DNA of 64,000 nt from positions 34,190,774-34,254,773 of the forward strand of contig OY294049.1 of NCBI GenBank assembly GCA_958510825.1, in the 5' to 3' direction. Made by a program: the position numbers and the translations under genes. Under the pieces are notes generated by a model. The model was not told where the DNA came from. It saw only the letters and a list, made by a program, of their open reading frames with translations, and did not search any database. The DNA is from Brachypterus glaber (lineage: Eukaryota > Arthropoda > Insecta > Coleoptera > Kateretidae). Positions 25,701-37,700 of this stretch are shown piece after piece. Position 1 is the stretch's first letter; each line of letters begins with the position of its first letter.

Positions 25701-28700
25701 TTCGAGGGTTAAATTTTTTTTTCACTGCAAGATTTTAAGTAGGGTTAAAATAAATATTTTACACGCTAACTTTTAAAATTAATCCATTTTCAGCGGAGCT
25801 ACACCGTTAACAATACTTTTGCAATATGCACCGCGGATAAACAATTGCATTTTCTCATAAATAATCTATGAATTTCTCACAGGACACTCGTAGAGGCTTA
25901 TTTAATAAAATGAGATAGGTAAAAACTTTATTTTTATTTAAATAAATTAGTAATTTCTTATAAACTATTTTTATTTTAATTTAAATTTACTGAATAACTT
26001 ATCCATCTTTTACGTCGTTATATAATTTTTAGTGACTGAGAACATTGAAAATTTAAAACTGTTATAATCTCAAAATGGACGAAATACAAGTTACCCAAAG
26101 AACTTTTACCTCAAGAAGTAATTTCAGATCAATGTTTATGAAGGTGTCATCTTTTTGTTTGTTTATTTACTAACAGAAACGCGATACAGCTTTGTGGTGT
26201 AAAATTTAGATGTCGCTAGTCACTTTCAGGTTACCTAATAATATAGTATATTTAAATCTATTAAAATTAAACTACTAGTTCATATAAAACTCATACAGAA
26301 CTAATGTTTCTTAAAATTTACAATAAAATATCCAAAGAATATGTTTCCAATCGGCAACACTGTCAGTCATTTTACCACATTAGACTATGAGTTTACACAT
26401 TCTTTCTCTCTCTTTACGCGTACTAAGTGTAAAAAATAGTCACTCCCCACCAGCCCCTCACCGTAGTTGGTTCACGCTTCAAACAAAGCATACGGTAGAT
26501 TTCATCATGTTCCTTCTTGAGGTAAAAGTTCTTTGAAGTTACCATTTCTGTATTTAGCACGGCAGTATAATGACAAGGCGAAGGCGTACACGGAAATTTA
26601 GAAAGCTGGGATTTTTTTCCGTAACTACTGGCTTTTTAAATTTAATATGACTGGAGTATAATTATTTTAGGCAAACGATATATGCGAACGGGAGCCGTAC
26701 AATTTAGAACGGGTCAAGTCTAATGGGTTTTTAATGACAAAATATAATGAAATTGTAATTGACAATTTAATTCCTTATACAAACTATAATATCACATTTT
26801 CCTCCGTTTTACATGAAAATGACAAACATTTGAAAATCAACACGTTGGAAACAGGTAAGTCATACACGGCACGAAATATTTATGAAATATGTCAGAAATA
26901 TTATATTGAAATATAATATATTTCGGTTATAATATTGAAATATGTCTGAAATATATCAGTAATATGTCTGAAATGTTTATTTAAATAACACAGGCCCACA
27001 AAAAAAATCCATTAGTATTAACGAGACAATATTTTTCTTTCGTATTTTTGGGCGCTGAATATAAATTAGACAATGATAAAGCTCGCAGACCCCCCTTCTG
27101 GAAAAGTGGTTTCGGTCGGATTTGACTGAATTTTGTATATATGCAGGCCGTATCCCGGGGGTTTATAATATATAGTTTATACTTTATTTTTACTCCCCCA
27201 AACGATAAGAACACGAAACGAAACAAATATGCAGGCTCTTTTCAAAGTGGACCATACACCTTCAAATTCATAAAAATTTTCGCCTGCGGCACTAGAGCTT
27301 TCTTGCATTTAAATTAAACTTTAAATGGTAACACTTTTAGAGCGACAAGGGCACACAGCGAAGCAAATGTGCAGGCTCTTTTCCAGCTTCAAATTCGTAA
27401 AAATTTTCGCCTGCAGCGCTAAAGTTTTCTTACATTTAAACTTTAAATAGACTTTTAGACTTTTTAAAATTAAAATAGACAATAAAATTTCTAAAAAAAT
27501 TCGCCTGCGGCGCTATAGCTTTTTTACTCCCCCAGAGCTTCAAATTCGTAAAAATTTTCGTCTGCGACGCTAGAGTTTTCTTGCATTTAATCTTTCAATA
27601 GTAATACTTCTAAAATTAAAATAGGCTACAAAATTTCTAAAAAAAAAAACGGCTGCGGCGCTATATCTTTTTTACGTTCTTTTTATTGGAGTTTGTAAAA
27701 CCTAAGCTTGAAATTTGTTAATATTTTCGCCTACGGCGGTAGAATTTATACCACTGTTTTTAAATTTAAAAAGACCAGAACAGTTGTAAAATTTTTCACA
27801 TGCGGCGCTAGGTCTTTCTTAATTTTTTTTATTTTAATTTTTAATACTTGAGTTTTACTACATTGAATTACAAGGGCCGGAAATTAACAGCAGAAGTTAA
27901 AAAAAAAAACATGAAAAAAATTTCGCGCCATTTTCATTCTTTTCGAGATTTAGGAAAAAAATGTTTTGCCCCCCTCCCCCCCAAAAAAATCCTGGAGACG
28001 CCCTTGTATAAATATGTATTAATAATAATAATAATTATAATAATAATCTTTATTATCCAGTAGACCAATAATTACAGAATGGAAATAAAATTTTTACAAA
28101 TAGTAAACTAACTAAATATTACAATAAAATTATCACGTACGCTGGCATAGGATTAGTCAGGAAAAAAAACTGCTAGATAAAACTTACAAAACACTGATTA
28201 TTTCGTATTAAATACTTAATAAGGTAAATGTCGTAAATGTATACTGGGTGTTTTTTTTTAACCTGAAACTTTCAAATATCTCGAATACTATGAATTTTAG
28301 AAAAAAAATATATCGGATAAAATTTGTTTATTTTAATGGTGGAAACAAAATGGCGTATTTATTTTTTAGGGATATTTACGTTTTCAAGGTCATTTCAAGG
28401 TCAACTTTGTTTTTTTAAGTACAAACATAATATGTTATATTTTTTTACTGTTATTTGATTCCTCTCAAAAAAATAAAAATCTTTTGTAAAAAACTTTTTT
28501 TGATCGGACAGAGACGGAGATAACACAGCCACACAAAATTAAAAGTTGCATCTTCGACGAACTAGACTAGTCAATCCCTCTGTATTTTGAGCCGCTGAAT
28601 CCGAATCTGAGGCGGAATTTGAAAGTTAGCTCCCATTTTCAACATAACCTCAAAAACATACTTTTCGCAATGATATGTTTTTTGTGGTTATGTTGAAAAT

Positions 28701-31700
28701 GAGAGCTAAATTTCAAATTTCGACCTCAGATTCGGATTGAGCGGCTCAAAATACATAGGAATTGACTAGTCGGAGATGCAACTTTTTTAATTTTGTGTGG
28801 CTGTGTTATCTCTGCAACTAAAAGTCCGATCAAAAATAGTTTTTTACAAAAGATTTTTATTTTTTTGAGGGGTATTAAATAACAGTAAAAAAATATATGT
28901 TTGTACTTAAAAAAAAAACAAAGTTGACCTTGAAATGACCTTGAAAACGTAAATATCCGTAAAAAATAAATACGCCATTTTATTTCCACCATTAAAATAA
29001 ACAAATTTTGTCCCACATTTTTTTTTTCTAAAATGCATAGTATTCGAGATATTTGAAGGTTTCAAGTTAAAAAAAAACACCCAGTATATAAAGAATTATA
29101 GTCCTTTGAAACTATAAAAAAGTTACCCGCAGTTTAACCGGCAAAATTCATGTATAGGTTTACCATGAATAAATACACGTCTTGTTAAATTTCAGATTTA
29201 CCATCACTTCGAGAAATACCAACAAACATAAAAATCCAATCAACTAGCAATTCTGTGTTTGTATCCTGGGAGTATCAATGCCAGGTAACTTTGGGACACC
29301 TGGTTTACTCCCTGGAGGTTTTCAATCGCGAATTAAATTTTTCTGCGATTAAAGACTTCCAAACTGAGAGCGAATATACTTTCGAGGGACTTGAACCGTT
29401 TACGCACTATTCTTTGACGATTTTAACTGCCAGAAATACGAATAGTCTGAAGGAGAAAGCGAACCTGAGAAGTATAACGTATAATTTCACAACTTTACCG
29501 GGATGTAAGTATTGCCTACCAAACCAAACGAAACTTTTGCCACGAAACTTTACAAATGGCGTAACAAATATTTCAAAATGATCAATTTATTATCATAATC
29601 GATTTATTTAAGGCATTAGGTTACTTGGATGCTACGCATTCCATTACTATACTATACGAAAATTAAAAAAAAATAATTTCCTTTTTTCGAAAAACGAAAA
29701 AATTTTGAAAAAAAAAATTAAAATGATAGTCCAAACTCCCCATATATTTTAGGACTTTTTAGGGGATTACTTTTCAAAACAATAGGGCCCTAGGGATCTT
29801 CTCCTCATAGAACTTGATTTTTCATGAAAATTTCTAGTCGATCAGATAGTTCATTCTTGAGTTCGTGACATCGGACGGACAGACGGACAATGTATGTTTC
29901 CAAAAGCAACTATTTTTTAATGAGTCTATGGCCAAAAACGACGCCCAGCCAAAAATTTAATATGAATTTTTAGTTTTATTTTCATGAGACAAAAATTTTT
30001 AAAGCAATTTATACCATTTTTGAAACATTCCAATTTTTTTTATGATCTACCACCTTTTTCTCGGAAACGCTTTATTTTATCATAATTTATATGAACTTTT
30101 TATTTAATTTTGATGAGGTACAAACATTTTAAAAATAATTTATAGCTTGTTTGGATTTAAAAAGTGCCTTTTTCTAGGAAACGCTTCATTTTATTGAATT
30201 TTGAGTAGCTTACTTTTTTGATCAAAAATACTCACAGAATGTTAAGAAAGTAATGAAAAGTCTTAAATTTGTAACCCTAAAAAACTTAGGGGTTTGGAAC
30301 CATAACGGAAGTCCGGCCCTGACTTTTCTGATAACTTTCGAAACTTCTGTTATAATCATTCGATGCGCATTAATTTTCTTAAACAACCCTGAAAAAATTG
30401 TTAAAAAATATTAAAAAGTAAAAAAGTTATCCAAAAAAAAATTGATTTTTATATTTCATCTTGGGGGGCAAATATCTCAGAGTAGAAGGGCCAAAAAATG
30501 TTATATAAAGTTTTGGCATTATTTTGACGAGATCTAATTACCCTCTTGAACGTTAACTTATAATTTATAAGTTAAAATTTTTTAGCCGCCCCCGCTGTCA
30601 AAAATTTGGAAATATATGCCATAGGCAAAGACTACGCTTCTTTAAGATTTGATCTGCCCAAAAACCTTAATGGTAAACCATCCGGTATCCAAGTGAGCAA
30701 ATGCAATACACTTTCGATATACAAATGTAAAAGTGTTGAACAGACCATAGAAAAATGCAAACTTTGGTCGGAAAAGTATTGTGTTTATATCACGTCTTTG
30801 ATGGAATATCAACAGTACAAATTTGATGTTAGATTGAAGAACTACAACACTCCTAAATATGGTGAACCAGTATCTGTGAGTGGATATGCCATGGAAAAAG
30901 GTACCTATATTATGTAGTAACCATAGTAGAAATTTAACGTTAGAATAACGTTTTTCTAACGTTAGAAAACTGTATAAAAGTACGTTATAAAATATGTGCA
31001 AATGTCCCGCTTTGTAACGTTAGAATCAAACGTTAGTTACAAAAGTTAATCTAACGTTACATTTTTAAGTTAGAAATACGTTATAAGTAGGTTTAATTTC
31101 TAACTTTCGGAGGGGGCGTGGCCAACTAGGAAATTTCTACCTGCATCATAAAATGGCAGCTGGAGACAAATTTATTCATATAAATAAATCTTAATATATT
31201 TTAGCAATCATAATATTTTTAAACATAATTTTGTTACATTTTTTTATAAAATAGCCATCTTTTTAGGTGGACCTAAATATTTTTCGTGTAATATGCTGTT
31301 ATACTTTGATAAATACGTTTACCTCTCAGAAAAACTTTATATTTAGTTAATATTTATTTATACATTCAGAATCTTAAAATATTTTTTCAATTCTAGTACA
31401 GCATTGCCAGACTTACTATAATTTTTACATTTCGGGGATATTTTTTTAAACTTATTATATAAATAATAAATAATTATCAAATCTAGGCACATAGTTGTCT
31501 GAAATGAGTATTTTCTACTATAGCTTACGTATTAATAATGGATATTTAAAAAATATATAAAGTTTGGACTTTTAGAAAAGGGTTAGAATTTAGTTAGGAA
31601 ACTAACGTTAGATTTATGTATTTTATAACGTTTTTGTCAAACGTTAGTTTTTAAGTTTAGATTTATATAGTTTATAACGTTTTTGTATGACGTTTGAGAC

Positions 31701-34700
31701 TAAACATAAAAATGTCACTATTCTAATGTCATGTTAAGTTAGATTTATGTACTTTTCTACCACGGAAATTAAAGATCTCACACGGTTGCCGCTGTTTCGT
31801 ATTTACAAGAAATATTACTTACCGATAAAAAGTTCATTCATAATAATTTTTTGATGTTTCATTTATAATGTGCTAAATTGATGTAATGCGCATGCGTAAG
31901 TGGGCGACTTCGCCAATTTTAATGCAAGGAATAAACAATTTTTAAGGTCTCTTCCATGAATTATGTTACTCTTCTGGAAAATTTTAATTATTTGATGCAT
32001 AATATTTATAGAATATTATGTTATCTTCTTATCTGTACAAAATAAACATGACAACAAAGCGGAAAAAAGATCAGGGATGCCAAATTTGTTTAGTTGGATA
32101 ATGAATGAAACACAAGATATTATGAATGATGTATGTTGGTATAACTGGTCCACTGAAATACTACATAATAGGCTATAGTAATAATATTAACTATATGTAA
32201 TTAACTATGAAATTCATTCGACATTAAATTTTAATGTTACAAAATAAAACTGAACAAGTTTTTAAATTTATTTCAACTAAAACTAAAAAACTCAAATAAT
32301 ACCCTAGACCAATTAAAAAATATACCCTTCAACTTCAAGCTTTTCCTAATTTGGTCTCTTTTTTTAGATCCAGGAATGCCAAGCAACATAACTTACAAGG
32401 TAGTTGATTGCCAAGAAACAACGGATTATTGCAGTTTGAACGTGAGCTGGGCGCATCCATACTTCGAAAATGGTACCATAACCACGTTTGAGTTGGTACT
32501 AAATAGTACAACTAAGAACCATGGTGACGAGGAAAAGAAAACTATTCACGAAATATACAAAGTATTACACAGAAATTATTTGCCAAGATATAATTACCAG
32601 GTAAAGATAAAAACAACCTCTTTATTGTGGCTTACAATTAAGGGCTGTCCATATATTACGTAAAGCAATTTTTCAAAAAAATTGACCCCCCTCCCCTGTG
32701 TAACAAACTGTCACATTTACCAACACCCCCGTAACAATATAAAAATTTTGTTTCGCAATAAATTTAACTGTATTCTCATTGTTGATTCGTTTTTTTCGAC
32801 AAAACAAACATGAACCTAAAATATAGTATAACAACCTTAAAAAAAAAATTTACACGAAAAAATCACTCAAACTTTAAAAAAATATTCATAATCAATATCA
32901 CACAGGGAAAAAATACTAGGTACCTCTTTTTACACTGAGTGTCCCATATAACACGTATATTGTTTATGCACAGGTACACAAAATAGTACACACATTGGTG
33001 TTCTGTGAGTACAAATTCCGCACGAAAATGTATCATCGCCGATGATTCATCGGCAAGATCACGCAAGAACAGGGCCGTAAGATTTTTTTTTAATATCAAT
33101 GTCAACAGTTTTTTTTACTGATTACAATATTATTTAAATACGCATAGTTTCGTCAATTTTTGTGTGAAAAAGGGAATTATGGGCCACTAAATAGTAAATT
33201 ATGTTGAAAGAAAAATACATCTGCCAAGCTTAGGAAATAAACATTAAATTTATTAAATTCTGTTACGTAACGTTTGGCTAGACCCCCTCCCCCCCGGCAC
33301 AAACTGTAACAATTTCTCTGCCCCCTCCAGGCGCGTTACGTAATATATAGACAGCCCCTTATAAGTGTTAGCATTCAAAATAAAATTTTAAATATTCGCG
33401 CCAACATTTTAGTTGGTAACAATGATATACTTCCGGTATAAAAGAAAGGTACGGTTATGGGAGAATGCCCGCGACATATTCTGCCACTTTTGTCCTGTCC
33501 ATCGTCGTAAAATGTAACGTAACGTCTTGTATTGTAAATGTGAACCAGTTTCTAATATAAAGTATTAATCCGAAGTCATCCGCTTTTATTTTAATTAAAA
33601 AAACCCATAACAGTTTATCAGAAGTGGGATTCATCCAAGAGAAACCTCAGGTTAGTCGTATTTTGTCAATTTTATTCGGAATTTATTGATAATGGTTGGC
33701 GAGGGTGATAGCATGCATCAGCCCCAGGGCCCAGAAAGGGTAAGCCTAGAAGAAATTGTAGCAGTCACAGTTAGGGCTATGCAACTTTCGCAGCCTAGAA
33801 ATATAGATTTTTCAAAAATTACGTTGCTGGTGCCCACGTTTGAAGGAAATGAGAACACGAGGTCATGGTTTCAGCGCTTAGAAATAATTAAAAATACACA
33901 TAAGTTGAGCAACGAAGACATGCTATTAGTAACTTTGGATCGACTAAGGGGTTATGCTAAGGAATGGTTTTATTCGAGACCAGAATATGCCACTCTTAGT
34001 TTTCAAGAACTTAAAGACGAAATGACAGTTATGTTTAGCACTAAAGATGATATTGTAAATAGTATGCATAAATTTGAGGCCAGAAAATGGAAAAAAGGTG
34101 AACCATTTGCCAAATACTTCCAAGAAAAAGTTATTTTGGGCAATAAAGTAGATGTTTCTGAAGAAGCTATGATAAGCTATGTTATAGATGGTTTTGACAG
34201 CCCACAATTACAATGTCAAGCAAGAATGAAACAGTTCCAGACTCTTCGAGACCTACTATCTGTAATGAATGAGATTCCAGCCAACGAGAGAGGCCCCAGC
34301 TTCAGCAGCAGCAGCAGTAGTCAAGGATTTAAAAGGTTTGGCCCTATCGCAAGGCCCCCAGAACGAGGTACGTACAGAGCTCCACCTGTACAGCCACTCC
34401 AAGTCAGATGTTTCAATTGTAATGATGTTGGCCACTATTCTGCATCATGTCCCAAACCACGCCGTGCCAGGGGCACCTGCTATAATTGTGGTTCAACCCA
34501 GCATCAGAGGAAAGACTGCCGAGTGATGTCCGGTCCTGATAGTACCACCAATCTGGTCCAGCCAGCCGAGAACCCCATACCATCCTATACTGTTGAGTTA
34601 AGTATACCTCTATTTGTTAAAAAGTCATTGAGGGCAATTGTTGATTCAGGAAGCCCAATTAGTTTGATTAAAGTTAGTGTTTTATGTAAAGATTTTCAAA

Positions 34701-37700
34701 ATTACGATAACAGTATGTCTTTTGAGGGTATTAATAAGACAAAATTGGAGATTTTAGGTTGTTTTGAAAGTTTAGTAAAAATAAATGATATTGAGATCAA
34801 ATTATTATTTTATGTAGTGCCTGATAGCACCATTAGATACGACTGTTTGTTAGGTAGAAATTTTATTTCTAATGAAACCATTTATGTTAATTTAGGTAAA
34901 AATGTCACTGTAAAAAAAAATGATGAGAGTGGGAGTAAGTCTGAATCTGACAATGATTTTGTCAGAGAAATTTTAAATATTGATTATGATTTTAATAGTT
35001 CTTTCTCTTTAGATTTGAATAAGAACCTTCCATCAGAGGTACGCAGTATGGTGCTTCAAGACTTCAAAGAGCTTTACGAGGAGGCAGTAAGACCACCAGA
35101 ACCGACTGTCAACTTAAAAATGAAAATCATCACAAAGTCTTCAGAGAGTCCATTCTTCTTTCGACCACGTAGGATGTCCTATGCTGATAAGTTGGAGGTA
35201 GAAAAAATAATCAAAGACCTTCTTGAGCGGGGTATCATTAGAAGGAGCCAGTCACCATACGCTTCACCTATAGTTTTATTAAGGAAACCTGGTAAGACTA
35301 GACTTTGTATAGACTTCCGAGAGCTTAATAAAATCACTGCTCGTGACAATTTTCCTATAGCTGTGATAGATGACCAAATAGAAAAACTACAGGGTAAATG
35401 TTGGTTTACAAAACTTGATTTACGAGATGCATTTTATCATATAGGCATTGAGGAAGAATCTATTCCTTTGACAAGTTTTGTTACCCATTTTGGCCAATTT
35501 GAATATGTTAAAGTCGCTTTTGGGCTAAAAAATAGTCCAGCAATTTTTATGCGTTATATTATGTTTGCTTTTGAGCCTCTAATTTATGAATTGTCAGAGG
35601 GCGAAATTGTTATATACATGGACGATATTTTAATAGCCACTAAAAGTATAGAACGTCACATAATAGTTTTGAGAAAAGTTTATGAAGTTTTAGTTAAAAA
35701 TTTGTTAACCTTAAAATTGGATAAATGTAGTTTTTTTAAGCAAGAAATTAAGTATCTTGGATATTCTATATCAGCTTTAGGTATAAAACCGTCACAGGAA
35801 AATGTCGAGTCAGTAGTTAACTTTCCAATACCAAAATCAGTTAGGGAGCTTAGAGCTTTTACCGGCTTATGTTCGTACTTTAGAAGATTTATTAAAGGTT
35901 ATGCAGAAATAGCCAGTCCTTTACATAGTTTGTTGAAAAAAGACACATCTTTTATATTTGGGGAAGCACAACTTCTTTCTTTTGAAAAATTAAAAAACTT
36001 GTTATCAAAAGCTCCTGTCTTAAGCATTTATTCACCACATAATGAAACACAGTTGCATTGTGATGCAAGTAAAATCGCTCTTGCAGGTATTCTTTTGCAG
36101 AGACAGCCCGATAACAAGTTTCACCCAGTTTTCTACTTTAGTAGAAGAACTACAGATACAGAATCTAAGTATCACAGTTTTGAATTAGAGACTTTAGCTA
36201 TAGTATGTTCCTTGGAGAGATTTAGAATTTATTTAACAGGTATTTTTTTTAAAATAGTCACAGACTGTAATAGTTTAAAACTAGCGTTAGAAAAGAAAGA
36301 AGTAAACCCCCGAATATTAAGGTGGTCCCTAATTTTGAGAAATTATGATTACACTTTAGAACACAGACCTGCTTCTAGAATGAATCACGTAGATGGTTTA
36401 AGTCGAGCTTTTTCAGTGTATATTTTAGAAGAAAATAGCTTTGAGAGAAATTTATCAATCGTACAAGATAGAGACCCGTTAATTTGTAAAGTTAGGGATA
36501 ATTTAGAGAAAAAACAATCAAAATTTTATGAGCTTAGGGAGGGTTTAGTTTACAGGAAGGTAGGTTCTGTTCTGTTATTTTATGTTCCACAATCTATGGT
36601 CGAAAAGGTCATTAAAACTTGTCATGATGACATGGGTCACATAGGGGTAGATAAAACTTGCGAAGTTATAAGTAGAAATTATTGGTTCCCTGGTAGTAAA
36701 GATTTAGTTAAAAATTACATTTTAAATTGCCTTAAATGTATTACATATTCCCGTAAGTCTGGCAAGGAAGAAGGGTTTTTACACCCTATTCCTAAGGGAG
36801 ACCTTCCATTAGAGACTATACACATAGATCACTATGGACCTTTAGAAAAAACTGGCAAACAATTTAAATATATTTTAGGCGTCATTGACGCATTCACTAA
36901 ATTTGTCAGACTTTATCCTTGTAAGGATACATCAGCAAAAGAAGTTGTCAAACATTTGACAGACTATTTTAGATCATATTCTAGACCTACTCGGGTCATA
37001 TCAGATCGGGGCTCCTGCTTTACCAGTGAGGAAATAAAAATATTTTTCAAAGAAAATGGGGTAAAACATGTTCTTGTAGCGACTGGGACACCTAGGGCCA
37101 ATGGGCAAATAGAAATAGTAAATCGTAGCATCACCCCCATGTTAGCCAAATTATGTGAAAATAAAAATAAGTGGGACATAAAATTAGCAGAAGTAGAGTT
37201 TGTTTTAAATAATACTGTAAACAGCACAACGGGCCAAAGTCCTTCAAAACTGCTCTTTGGTCTCTATCAGAAAACGAAAATTAAAGACGGGGTGGGAGAA
37301 ATTCTTAACAGTAAAATTGAAAGTAAACTTGACCTAGAAAAAGTACGAACAGATGTGGCCGATAGAATCTCTAAGTCTCAAGAAAAACAGAAAAAATATT
37401 ATGATTTAAGACATAAAACTGCTCAAAATTATAAAAAAGGTGATTACGTCATGGTCGTAAACACTGACGTAACAGCGGGAGTAAATAAAAAACTCATTCC
37501 TAAGTATAGGGGACCTTATGTGGTAAAAGAAGTTTTGGACAATGACAGATATGTCATTGGTGATATTGATGGGTTTCAAATTAGTCAAATGCCATATGAG
37601 GGTGTTGCATCTGCCTCTCGTATGAAACCGTGGCTCAAGCTTTAAGTTTTCCATGCTGTGTGCTTTGATGTTAGTTAGAACTTTAAATTTTTCTTAATAA

